Of a stretch of 64,000 nucleotides of DNA, positions 53,570-62,469 are shown in pieces. Position 1 is the stretch's first letter. Each line of letters opens with the position of its first letter. Under the pieces are notes generated by a model that worked only from the letters and a program-made list of their open reading frames with translations, was not told the DNA's origin and searched no databases. Origin of the DNA: CAXXOK01 sp963664595 (GTDB lineage: Bacteria; Bacillota; Clostridia; Christensenellales; Aristaeellaceae); NCBI GenBank assembly GCA_963664595.2, contig CAXXOK010000004.1, positions 124,001-188,000 of the forward strand. Direction: 5' to 3'. A program made the position numbers and the translations under genes.

Positions 53570-54052
53570 ATGGAAGGCATTATTACGCTGCTGGTTCTTT
53601 ACTTTCTTTTCTCCATGATTTTTAAGAAAATCAAAAATCTGAGTACCGGCGCCAAACAAACGCAGGAACAGCCGGAGACTGCCGTACATCTGCCTGTGAA
53701 GCCGCCGGTTGCGAAACCGAAAAGCGATTTCCGGTTCCCGTCTATGTCAACCGCGGCCGCTCCGCTCCAGGAAGGCCGCATGTCAAACGCCGTTATGCAT
53801 GAATATCAACCGATTACCACTTCTCCTGATCTGAAAAGTCAGTTCACGGAATATCAGGGCAGCTTGAATGCCAATACCTACGAGGGTATCGGATATCAAT
53901 CCGAAAAGTATGAGCCAGAACCCACTGCTTATACTTCCGCATCCGCATCGGAAAACGGCATCCACATTCTGCCGGAAGATTTCACACGCGATACGTTGAT
54001 ACAGGCCGTTGTCATGAGCGAAATCCTGAAACGGCCGGGAGTGCGGCGATGA
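53570..54052 (+). CDS. Hypothetical N-terminally anchored protein
   Basis: A 160-residue protein of unknown family. A short hydrophobic N-terminal helix (residues 4-19) is followed by a KKIKNL basic stretch, a flexible Pro/Ser/Thr-rich middle and a conserved-looking C-terminus (HILPEDFTRDTLIQAVVMSEIL). The stop overlaps the LytTR regulator start by 4 bases, so the two are co-translated. The ribosome site is GTGAGGTGAAC. It probably sits on the inner face of the membrane. Confidence 0.75.
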   Translation: MEGIITLLVLYFLFSMIFKKIKNLSTGAKQTQEQPETAVHLPVKPPVAKPKSDFRFPSMSTAAAPLQEGRMSNAVMHEYQPITTSPDLKSQFTEYQGSLNANTYEGIGYQSEKYEPEPTAYTSASASENGIHILPEDFTRDTLIQAVVMSEILKRPGVRR

Positions 54053-54810
54053 CCACAGAACCCTTCCAAGTGTTGATCGCCGACGATGATTCCGCCATGC
54101 GCACCGTACTGCGCCATATTCTGGAAAAGGCTGAGGGCTTTACCCTGGTCGGCGAGGCGGCGGACGGCGCGGAAACCATGCGGCAGTTCGAAGCCTTGAA
54201 GCCGCACGTCGTGTTTTTGGATGTGGAAATGCCAAAGCTCGACGGGGTGGAGTGTGCCCGCCAGATACAGGATATGAATCCGGAAACGGTCATTATCTTC
54301 GTTACGGCGCACAATACCTATATGAGTGAGGCCTTCGAGGTATACGCGTTTGATTATCTGGTAAAACCCTTCAAAATCGACCGTATGCTGCAAACCCTCA
54401 AACGGGTACGCGATAGCCTGTCATCATCCTGCGATACGCCTGAGTTTACCCAAACGGTGAAAGCCGACCGCAAACCGCTGGACGGCAGGCTGATGCTCAG
54501 GCACCGCGAGGGCAGCGCCTTTATCGATTTGAACGATCTGCTGCTGGTGCAGCGGGAGGACCGCGCCACGGTACTCTATACCAAAAGCGGCGAACGGTAT
54601 TCGGTCAGCGATTCGCTGAGCGATATGGAAGGCCGGCTGCCTGGCAACGTGTTCTTCCGCTCTCATAAAAGCTATATCATCAACCTGAACCACATCAAGG
54701 ATATCACACCCTACGGGCGCTGGACCTATGTGGTGCGTATGGAAGGCATCAAGCAGGATGCGCTGATTACCCACACCAAGTATGAGGAGCTGGAAAGCAT
54801 GTTCCGCTGA
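54049..54810 (+). CDS. LytTR-family response regulator
   Basis: A 253-residue regulator. The receiver domain has the acidic pair D12-D13, phospho-acceptor D58 (VVFLDVEMPKLDG) and lysine in YLVKPFK. The C-terminal LytTR domain (about 150-253) binds DNA by beta strands (DLLLVQREDRATVLYT, FFRSHKSYIINLNHIK). LytTR regulators often control wall, toxin or competence genes. No histidine kinase gene is adjacent; its partner in translation is the anchored protein upstream. Confidence 0.9.
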   Translation: MTTEPFQVLIADDDSAMRTVLRHILEKAEGFTLVGEAADGAETMRQFEALKPHVVFLDVEMPKLDGVECARQIQDMNPETVIIFVTAHNTYMSEAFEVYAFDYLVKPFKIDRMLQTLKRVRDSLSSSCDTPEFTQTVKADRKPLDGRLMLRHREGSAFIDLNDLLLVQREDRATVLYTKSGERYSVSDSLSDMEGRLPGNVFFRSHKSYIINLNHIKDITPYGRWTYVVRMEGIKQDALITHTKYEELESMFR

Positions 54811-54863
54811 CAGGCTCCCATTCTGCAGCAAGGGCAGATCGCAGATCACAAACCGGCAAGTTT

Positions 54864-54887
54864 CGGTCTGTAGCGCGCTATAGACCG
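54864..54887 (+). terminator. Hairpin between the LytTR and ArsR genes
   Basis: CGGTCTGTAGC-GC-GCTATAGACCG, near-perfect 11-bp arms, then GAGCTTTTT. Read as a terminator for the LytTR gene. As it ends 28 bases before the ArsR start, the palindrome could also be an operator for ArsR autoregulation. Confidence 0.65.
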
Positions 54888-54914
54888 GAGCTTTTTAATA
54901 TGGAGGTTTTGGAA

Positions 54915-55241
54915 TTGAGTGATTATACCCAACAGGCAAAACGTTTTAAGGCTTTTTGTGATGAAAGCAGGCTGCGGATTATTGAGCTTCTGCAGGATGG
55001 GGAACTGTGTGCCTGTGAGCTTACCCAGGAGCTATCCATGGTACAGTCCACGCTTTCCTACCACATGAAAATCCTGTGTGAATCGGGGATTGTGGTCAAC
55101 CGTCAGGAAGGCAAGTGGGCGCATTACCGGATCAGTGCCGAAGGGTGCGAGGCTGCGATTGCGTATCTGCGTTCCCTGTCCACACCTCAGGAACGGGTTT
55201 CAGCCAGATGTACGGATTGCGCCTGCGAAGAAAAACAGTAA
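54915..55241 (+). CDS. ArsR-family metal-sensing repressor
   Basis: A 108-residue winged-helix repressor. The helix 3 region ELCACELTQEL carries a C-x-C pair at the position used for arsenite/antimonite or similar metals in ArsR (ELCVCDL type). The recognition helix is SMVQSTLSYHMKIL, and the tail has three more cysteines (ARCTDCACEE). The TTG at 54915 is preferred because GGAGG lies 8 bases upstream, inside what would be codons 1-3 of a longer frame from the ATG at 54900. No efflux or reductase gene follows, so the target is unknown. Confidence 0.85.
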   Translation: MSDYTQQAKRFKAFCDESRLRIIELLQDGELCACELTQELSMVQSTLSYHMKILCESGIVVNRQEGKWAHYRISAEGCEAAIAYLRSLSTPQERVSARCTDCACEEKQ

Positions 55242-55557
55242 AAGCAACAGGCGTTTCACATACCATCTGCCCATCCGGTTCGCCGGTCCGCTATAGAGTT
55301 TTATCAAATGGATAAATACAGAAACGCTGTCTGCCATAACGTTTTGTTTTGCAGGATAACCGGCTTACCCCATTTCCGAATCTCATGAAACATGCCGCCC
55401 CACAATCCTTTTCAGAAACGGCGGGAAGAACCCGCAGGGCAAGAAAAAAACCGTGCTCCCGGTAATCAACCGGGGGCACGGTTTTTTCTTTACGTCTCAT
55501 GGCGCGGCATACTGTGCTTGGCAGCCGCGTTTTTCGTTGTTCCGGGCGTTATAAACG
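55242..55557. other. Gap between converging genes
   Basis: No gene seen. Holds the terminator at 55445-55487. Confidence 0.4.
55445..55487. terminator. Bidirectional terminator
   Basis: 19-base arms from AAAAAACCGTGC (55445) to GCACGGTTTTTT (ends 55487), one mismatch or G-T, 5-base loop. T-runs on both strands, between the ArsR and ThpR genes. Confidence 0.9.
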
Positions 55558-56100
55558 TTATCCGGCTTTGCCGCTGTTTGCAGAAAAGGCCGCTTCAACA
55601 ATCGGAATGTATGTCAGCGCTCCCTCTACCCGTGTAGCGTGGTACAGCGTCAGCCGGTCCGCCGCAAAGGAGATCGGCTGGATGGGCTTTGCCAGATCGG
55701 TATGTGTCAAATCCGCCTTGCGCGCCAGCGTGATATGCGGCACAAAGGGTTTGCTGTCAAAGGTTTCCCCCGCCTCCGTCAGCAGGCGGCGCAGGGTATC
55801 CGCAAGTGTCTGCAATGGCTGCCGGGGCGCAAGGGTGGCATGCAGCAGCGCGTTTTCCCGCCTGCCGAAATAGTCCGTTCCCTGGATTAACAGTTGCAGC
55901 GGGGCAAACTGGGCCGCCGTTTTCGTAACGGTCTCTTTCAGACCCGCCACCTGTGCCTCCTGTCGCATTCCCAGAAAGGCAAGTGTTAGGTGGTAATTAG
56001 CTTTTTCTGTCAGCTGTCCCCGGACATTCATTCCGGATACCCGGTTCCACAGCAGGTCCCGGGCCTCGCCGGTCAGGGCCAGGCCGATAAACAGACGCAT
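55558..56100 (-). CDS. thpR: RNA 2',3'-cyclic phosphodiesterase ThpR
   Basis: A 180-residue 2H-phosphoesterase (once called 2'-5' RNA ligase) that opens cyclic phosphates on RNA. Both catalytic H-x-T/S-x motifs are present, HLTLAFLG near residue 37 and HITLARKA near 129. The start MRLFIGLAL is the family N-terminus; the ATG at 56100 overlaps the rodA stop by one base (TAATG), implying coupling. Confidence 0.9.
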   Translation of the reverse strand: MRLFIGLALTGEARDLLWNRVSGMNVRGQLTEKANYHLTLAFLGMRQEAQVAGLKETVTKTAAQFAPLQLLIQGTDYFGRRENALLHATLAPRQPLQTLADTLRRLLTEAGETFDSKPFVPHITLARKADLTHTDLAKPIQPISFAADRLTLYHATRVEGALTYIPIVEAAFSANSGKAG

Positions 56101-57296
56101 TATCCCGAATACCGTCCCTTGATGCGGGTTTGCGGTGTAAGCCCCCGGTTGCTGGTCACGCTGCGGTTCATCACTACGTTCAGCACCAGGCCGATACCGG
56201 TCATGTTCGTTACCAGGTTGCTGCCGCCATAACTCAAAAGCGGCAGGGGTATCCCTGTAATCGGCATGTATCCGATCGTCATCGCCACATTTTGGAATAC
56301 GTGAATCAGGAACATGCTCATGACCCCGATGATCATCATCTGGCCGAACCTCTCCTGTGTAAAGTAGGCCAGATAACCCATGCGCAGCAGCATCAGGAAA
56401 TAGACGGTCAGCACGCCCAGGCAACCCCAGAAGCCAAAGGCTTCGCCGATCGTGGAGAAAATGAAGTCCGTCCAGTCCTCCGGCACATAGTCCAGCTGGC
56501 TGAAGCTGCCCTGCACAAACATACCGATGCCGCTCACCCCGCCCGCGCCGATGGCAATCTTGGACTGGGTTACCTGATAGGTGGCGTTTTCATCCACCAG
56601 CTCCGGGTTGACAAACGAAAGAATACGCGTGATGCGGTAATCGTCGATCCCCGACGCCATAATGATGCCATAGAGGATAATCAGCGCCAGAACGCCGCCC
56701 GCGATAATGCCGCCCATCACCTTCATGCGGATGCCGCCGAAATACATCATGACGGCAAACACGAACACCATAACCAGCACGGAGCCCGTTTCGCCCTGTG
56801 CCAGCGTGAGCACCCACGGAATGCCCATCAGCAGCGCAAGCCGCATGGTGGATTTCACGGTACCCATGGGATTGTCTGTCTTTTCCAGATATTTCGCGGT
56901 TGTGATAATGCAGGCAAGCTTGACAAACTCCGAAGGCTGCAGCGTGTAGCCCCACACAAAGTCAATCCATGCCTTCACGCCTGCCGCCTGGCCGCCCAGC
57001 GCGATCAGGAGCAGCAAACAGGCGAACAGATAAAACACCTGCGACCGTCTGCGGATGAAGTCGTGCGGGAAAAAGGCCACGAAGCCAATCACGATCGGAG
57101 AGACCAGAAAAAAGATCGACTGGCGCAATCCGTAGTACGAATCAACAATATAGTTCAGCAGCGTATCCTGCGTATCGGCCGAGGTGGAAAACGTGGCGAT
57201 TGAAACGGCAAGCACGCCGAACGCCGCCAACGAAAAGGCAAGGATCGCAAGGATATAGTCAAAGTGCGCCTTGGAACGGCTGGATTGGTTTATCAT
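56100..57296 (-). CDS. rodA: Rod shape-determining glycosyltransferase RodA
   Basis: A 398-residue SEDS-family membrane protein with about 10 helices. It polymerises lipid II during elongation together with PBP2. Signatures include WIDFVWGYTLQPSEFVKLA, a large loop with the GSFSQLDYVPEDWTDFIFSTIGE segment, and MPITGIPLPLLSYGGSN. Location next to mreBCD and mrdA marks it as RodA rather than FtsW. The start overlaps minD by 4 bases. Confidence 0.94.
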   Translation of the reverse strand: MINQSSRSKAHFDYILAILAFSLAAFGVLAVSIATFSTSADTQDTLLNYIVDSYYGLRQSIFFLVSPIVIGFVAFFPHDFIRRRSQVFYLFACLLLLIALGGQAAGVKAWIDFVWGYTLQPSEFVKLACIITTAKYLEKTDNPMGTVKSTMRLALLMGIPWVLTLAQGETGSVLVMVFVFAVMMYFGGIRMKVMGGIIAGGVLALIILYGIIMASGIDDYRITRILSFVNPELVDENATYQVTQSKIAIGAGGVSGIGMFVQGSFSQLDYVPEDWTDFIFSTIGEAFGFWGCLGVLTVYFLMLLRMGYLAYFTQERFGQMMIIGVMSMFLIHVFQNVAMTIGYMPITGIPLPLLSYGGSNLVTNMTGIGLVLNVVMNRSVTSNRGLTPQTRIKGRYSG

Positions 57297-58096
57297 TGCG
57301 TTTCTCCTCTCCTTTCACGCCGTTTTTGAAACCAGCTTTTTTTCGCCTGTATGGCCGCCACATCCTGCATCGGCACCACGAACCCCATCAGCCGCCTGGC
57401 AATGCGGTCCATCGCGTGTCGGGAGGGGCAATCCATGTCCATCACGGTTTTATGCTTGGACAGGGCCCGGAGCACCTCCGTGTCGTCCGGCACATACCCC
57501 AGCAGCGGGATATCCAGCGTATCGGCCACGACCTGCGGTGTATACATATCGCCGCTTTGCACCAGGGCGGGGATCACGCGGTTGACGATGAGCATGGGCG
57601 TCGGTTTTTGCTTGGCGCGGCACAGCGAGATCATTCTTTCAGCGTCACGGATGGAGACATCGTCCGGCGTTACCACCAGCAGCATGTTCTCCGTGCCCTC
57701 CAAAAGCTTTTCCACACTGCGTTCCATCCCCGCGGGGGCGTCCGCAATCACATAATCATACTGTTTGGCGAGCTTTTTAAAAATATGCTTCATTTGCTCC
57801 TCGCCAATCTCTTTGGCCGATCCCAGCTGCGATGCAGGCAAAAGCCCAAGCTGCGGCAGGGTTAAATGGGTCAGCACGGCCTGCGGCAGTTTGCAGTCCC
57901 CGTGGATGTAATCCATCACATCGTACACGATGCTGTTTTCCATACCCAGATGGATATCCAGGCTTCTCAGCCCCATGTCCATATCCACCAGCACGGTTCT
58001 TTGCTCCGCCTTTGCCAGCGCAACCGCCAGCCCTGCCGCCAGCGTGGATTTTCCCACGCCGCCCTTGCCCGAGGCAATCATCCATGTTTTTCTCAT
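57293..58096 (-). CDS. minD: Septum-site determining ATPase MinD
   Basis: A 267-residue deviant Walker A ATPase (ASGKGGVGKST at residues 8-18, LVDMDMGLRSLDI next). The C-terminal end (WFQKRRERR) is a basic, probably amphipathic tail that would bind membrane. MinD places the division inhibitor MinC. The start at 58096 is the ATG of M-RKTWMIASGKGG; the longer frame upstream is not needed. Neither minC nor minE is next to it, although these usually lie here between the mre genes and minD. Confidence 0.88.
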   Translation of the reverse strand: MRKTWMIASGKGGVGKSTLAAGLAVALAKAEQRTVLVDMDMGLRSLDIHLGMENSIVYDVMDYIHGDCKLPQAVLTHLTLPQLGLLPASQLGSAKEIGEEQMKHIFKKLAKQYDYVIADAPAGMERSVEKLLEGTENMLLVVTPDDVSIRDAERMISLCRAKQKPTPMLIVNRVIPALVQSGDMYTPQVVADTLDIPLLGYVPDDTEVLRALSKHKTVMDMDCPSRHAMDRIARRLMGFVVPMQDVAAIQAKKSWFQKRRERRGETQ

Positions 58097-58107
58097 GATG
58101 CCACCGC

Positions 58108-60632
58108 CTATGGTGCAAGCATGTTGCCGCCGGGGAAGCCGACATCGGTTGTGCGGAGTGTTTTCTGGTCCAGGTACCACTCCACAAAATCACGGGCGGC
58201 AATACTGGCCATACCGCCGCTCAGCCCGGACGGGATGAACACAACCACACAGATTTCCGGGTTCTCATAAGGAGCCAGCATAACGAACCAGGAGTTGTTC
58301 TCCAGGTCGATGGACGTAACCTCGGCCGTTCCTGTTTTTGCGGCAACCTCTTTTTCATATTTCCAGTCTTTGAAGTATTTAGCTGCTGTACCGCTTTCGT
58401 CAACAACGCCTTTCATGCCTTCCAGAATGAGGTTCAGATATTCCTGTGAGTTTTCAAACACGTTGAGCACTGTGGGCGTCCGCTGGCTGAGAATATCGCC
58501 TTCGGGTGAGGTGATGCTGTCCACGATCATCAGGTTGTTCACCACGCCGCCGTTGCCCAACGCCGCAACATAACGGCTTACAGCCGCAGGCGTGAGCACG
58601 GTAATGGACTGGCCGATGGCCACCTGGATGGTTTGGCCGCCGCCCCATTTGATATCGTTGAGGTAATTGTAGGTATCGCCGATAATGGCTTGCAGGTATA
58701 CCATCTCACGCGTCATGTTCAGCTCCTCCATCAGGATGGGGCGCATGGACACGACCCAATCCGTCTGGTTGGTGTTGACGGCCATATCCATCAAACGCTT
58801 TACACAGCGGTTCAGGCTCTCATCGTCATAGGTAATATTGCGGAGGGCGCCCTGGTTTCGCAGGTGCTTTTTGATGGAGTTGAACACGATAATCGGCACG
58901 GCGGTATCCTGCGACGCCTCATCCATCGCCTTGGTGGGATCGTACAGGCTGGTCTGGTTACCCACCACGCTGCGTTCTTCGCCCGGCAGGTCCACGCCGG
59001 TGCGGCTGGTGAGGCCAAACTCGGACGCATACTGGTACAGCCTTGTTTCGCCAAGCCTTGCCCCCAGCGTGTAGAAGAAAAAGTTACAGCTGTTGGAGAT
59101 GCCCTGCACGATGGTCTGGTACTGGTGCTTATAGCGCTGTGAAGCGGAAATCCAGCATTTGGGCGCGGTGGATTGGGATCGGAGGTATACAGCATGAACA
59201 GGCCGCCGTCGGAGATGGTTTCGTCGGGCATCAGCTCGCCTTCCATCAGCGCGCCAAGCGAGGCGAACCATCTTGAAAATCGATCCCGGCGTTGCGCGGG
59301 CATGGATGTTGTAGTTCATCAGGATGTTGCGCTCGTCGGACAGGATTTCCCGGCTCTCGTCCCCGCCCGCGACCAAAGCGTTCAGGTCGTAGGTGGGATA
59401 GTTGGCCATGGCGAGCACGCGGCCGTCCATATCGATGACCATCATGGCGGCGCGGTCGGCCAGCGACAACGGGTATTTCTCCCAGTTCCGGCCTCTCGAT
59501 TTCGGTGCGGTTGGATTCAAGCCATGAGTTTGAGCATCAGCTTGGCTTTTCCTGCGCGGCGCGCGTGGTTTCCACGTTCTCAGCCAGCGCGCGCTCCGCC
59601 TGCTGCTGATAGCTGGCATAGATGGTCAGCTTTACGTTGTTGCCGTCCTGCGGCTCCACATAGCTCAGCTCGCGGGTGATTTTGCCCACGTTGTCGCGCT
59701 CTTACAATGCGGTAGCCCTGCCGGGCGTCGTTATTCTGCGTCAGCCAATCCTCCATGGAGGACTCGATGCCGTCCAGACCGATGTTATCGGAATATCTAT
59801 ACCCCTTGGGTGACAGCTCCTCCCACTTGGCAATGGACGGAATGGCTCCGATATACCCGATCACCTGAGCCGCCAGGGTGCTGCGCGGATAAACGCGTTT
59901 TGGTACCCACGGCAATTTTCCATGCCCGGCAGGTTCATGGACCGCGTCCTCAATCTCGATGACGGTTTTGTAGGGTACATCCTCCGCGATAACGACCGGC
60001 TGTGACAGGAACAGGTTCATCTGCATTTCGGAATAGACCGCCATCACCTTGAGCATTTTATCCCGGTCCATACCCTCGGGAATCTGATAACGCTTCTTCA
60101 GATTCTCAATGGCGTCCGTAGCGGTCGGCACGCTGGTCACGGTATAATAGTTGTTATTGCGCCACTGTGTTTCACGGGTTTGCAGTACGGCCTCCGATAC
60201 GCCTGTGCCAAAATTGAACTGCCACGCCTGCGTTTCTTCGTTCCATTCAATTACAAATTCCACGCTCAGCTCGTTTCCGTTTTTCTCGATGATATCGATC
60301 GCATCGGAAATCGCCTGGGTGAACGCGACATAGTTTTTGGTGGAGTTCTGGGAGGCATCGCGGTAGAAGGTGACGTTGTAAATCAACTCGTCCTTGGCCA
60401 GGATCACCGCGTCGGCGTCGGTAATCATACCGCGGCTGCCGCGCAGGGTGATTTTGGTGGTTTTACGGGTTTCGGCGCTTTGCGTATATTCATAACCGGA
60501 GGTCAGCTGCAGGTTGGCAAGACCGGTGACTAAATACGTGAACATCACAAGCACGATCCCAAAAAACGCCAGGTACCGCACAGGCAGATTATAGCCCTGT
60601 CTTGAATTATCCCGGTTGTTTTTTCCGGCCAT
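58108..60632 (-). CDS. mrdA: Penicillin-binding protein 2 MrdA, frame-broken
   Basis: The class B transpeptidase that crosslinks glycan made by RodA. Translated in pieces, the product has an N-terminal membrane helix, a dimerisation domain with the KNYVAFTQAISDAID region, and a transpeptidase domain with S-x-x-K in GSIFKMV and a C-terminal KTGTAEV. Single-base breaks lie near 59703, 59555, 59520, 59487, 59275 and 59172, all within about 530 bases; the rest is open. Protein similarity continues on both sides of each, so no domain is lost. mreD lies 25 bases upstream and minD 11 bases downstream. It should be essential in a rod-shaped cell, so sequence error is the simplest reading. Confidence 0.9.
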
Positions 60633-60657
60633 TACGAACGAATCCTTTCCCTGTCGG

Positions 60658-61212
60658 CTACCGCAGGCTTGCGGCTTTCTTCAGCTTGTACGTGCCAAGG
60701 CGCCAACGGATGGGGAACTGCAAAACACCGGCCAGCGCCGTGGTATACGCGATGCAGATCAGCGCGCGGCTGTAATGCCCCATATCCGGTTTGATGCCGC
60801 TCAGGTAGATATACAGTAGGTTTACGCTTTCAAACACCGTAATGCTGACCAGCGCGCAGAGCATGGTGCGCAGATGCGCGGGCAGATGTACTTTTTTCTG
60901 GCCCGAGGTGCGTTCCTCTTCCAACCGGCGCTCGCTCCTGTCGCCAAAGGCCAGTACCCCCAGCATGGCGCAGACCGGATAGAGAATCAGATAGATATAG
61001 TCCAGCGAGGGAAGCATGATTTCCAAACAATATCCCACCGCCAGCGACATAATGAAGGTGTACTTGCGGCCCATCGCCACGCTGATTACAGATACGATGG
61101 CAATGGCAAAGTTCGGGGCCACACCGGCGATGGCCAGCGGGCGCGCCGCAGTGGACTGCAGCAGGTACGCCAGCAGTGTGAGCAGTAAAAACTGTATGCC
61201 TTTGCGGATCAA
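60658..61212 (-). CDS. mreD: Rod shape-determining protein MreD
   Basis: A 184-residue protein with about five membrane helices and no catalytic motif, typical of MreD. It scaffolds the elongation complex with MreC. There are acidic and basic residues in a cytoplasmic loop (GDRSERRLEEERTSG). It overlaps mreC by 4 bases. Sequence is poorly conserved in this family, so the call rests on topology and place. Confidence 0.9.
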   Translation of the reverse strand: MIRKGIQFLLLTLLAYLLQSTAARPLAIAGVAPNFAIAIVSVISVAMGRKYTFIMSLAVGYCLEIMLPSLDYIYLILYPVCAMLGVLAFGDRSERRLEEERTSGQKKVHLPAHLRTMLCALVSITVFESVNLLYIYLSGIKPDMGHYSRALICIAYTTALAGVLQFPIRWRLGTYKLKKAASLR

Positions 61213-62429
61213 TTGGTATCATCCTCCACAGTCAGTTCCAGGGGAGGGATGGTCGGGGTGGGCGATGGCGTGGGCGGCAGCGTGTAGCCGTAAGGATTGG
61301 CGCCTGCATCCGAGCTTCCGGGTACGTTGTATTCAATGGAATCCGACTGGGCCGCCGGGGTGGGCGTGATATAGATCACGGTGCCGTCCTCCTGCACAAT
61401 CTCAAGCGGCGCTTCCTCCGTAGGCTCCGGCGTGGGCGCCAGCTGGAAGAAATCCGAGCCGATCTGGATGGTGGGAATCGGGCGCACGGTTTCCAGCGCC
61501 ACCAGGTCCAGGTTTTCCGAGATATCCTGTGATTGTATCGCTTCAGCGTCGGGCTGATACCGCAGGATAATCACATACTCGATATGCTCAAAATCGGCCG
61601 TCGGTTCGATCACGACATAGCTCTTGTTGCTCTCCATGCCACGTGTGGACTCGCGCACTGTGCCAATAGGAATACCCTTGGGAAACGACATGCCGACGCC
61701 GGAGGTAACCACCGTGTCGCCCGGCCGGGGTAGGGTATCATCCGGCAGATAATACATGCGGCACATGGCGGTGCCGTCCACACCCAGGGTGCCGCGCACC
61801 GTGCCCTGGTCGCGCGTGGAGGAGATCAGCGCGGCAATGCTGGCGTCGCTGTCGATAATGCTGCGCACGCTTGCCTTGGTGGCCGTTACGTTGTAGGTAT
61901 ATCCTACCAGCGCGCCATCCTGCGTAACGGCCATAAAGTCCGTTACCCCATCGTTGGTGCCTTTGTTGATGGTGAACACCGCGAAGTAGTTGTGATCGTC
62001 CCAGGCAATCACCGTTGCCACCAGCGGGTTCATGCTTTCGTTAATGGAAATTTCGTTATACAGATCCTTGTATACGGACAGCTCATATTCCAGCTCGTCC
62101 GCCAGCATCGCCTGGTAGACCAGCTGTTCGTTCTCCAGCTTGATTTCATTATAGGCGGTTTCCAGATTGGCACGGAGTTTAATCGTGCGCAGATAATCCA
62201 CAATCGCGTCCACCACGCTGGATACCCCGGTTTGCAGCGGCGTAAGCACGCCGGTAACTGCATTTTCAGGCACGCGGAGCGTTTCGTTGCCCGTGATCAG
62301 CGCAAACAGATGCATTCCCGCCAACGCAAGCAAACCAAACACCGCGATAAAAATCACGGTGCGCCGCAAAAACCGCCATTGGTGGGAATTGCGTTTCGCT
62401 TTTTTGGTTTCCGGCTTATTGCCGTCCAT
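61209..62429 (-). CDS. mreC: Rod shape-determining protein MreC
   Basis: A 406-residue bitopic protein. The N-terminus is basic, a membrane helix spans about 25-47, then a coiled coil (about 80-115) and the extracellular beta-barrel domain (AALISSTRDQGTVRGTLGVDG, VVTSGVGMSFPKGIPIG). The C-terminal 90 residues are Pro/Thr/Ser-rich with repeated TPTP-type units (PTPEPTEEAP, LPPTPSPTPTIPP), longer than in typical MreC. It activates PBP2-RodA from outside the membrane. Confidence 0.93.
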   Translation of the reverse strand: MDGNKPETKKAKRNSHQWRFLRRTVIFIAVFGLLALAGMHLFALITGNETLRVPENAVTGVLTPLQTGVSSVVDAIVDYLRTIKLRANLETAYNEIKLENEQLVYQAMLADELEYELSVYKDLYNEISINESMNPLVATVIAWDDHNYFAVFTINKGTNDGVTDFMAVTQDGALVGYTYNVTATKASVRSIIDSDASIAALISSTRDQGTVRGTLGVDGTAMCRMYYLPDDTLPRPGDTVVTSGVGMSFPKGIPIGTVRESTRGMESNKSYVVIEPTADFEHIEYVIILRYQPDAEAIQSQDISENLDLVALETVRPIPTIQIGSDFFQLAPTPEPTEEAPLEIVQEDGTVIYITPTPAAQSDSIEYNVPGSSDAGANPYGYTLPPTPSPTPTIPPLELTVEDDTN

Positions 62430-62469
62430 GCATTTTCCTCCGGTTTCATCCGCGCAGGCAGATCCCGCT

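Noticed and set aside
55558..56424. A longer thpR with about 108 extra N-terminal residues
   Set aside because: The extension is out of frame with rodA beneath it; the family N-terminus MRLFIG starts at 56100.
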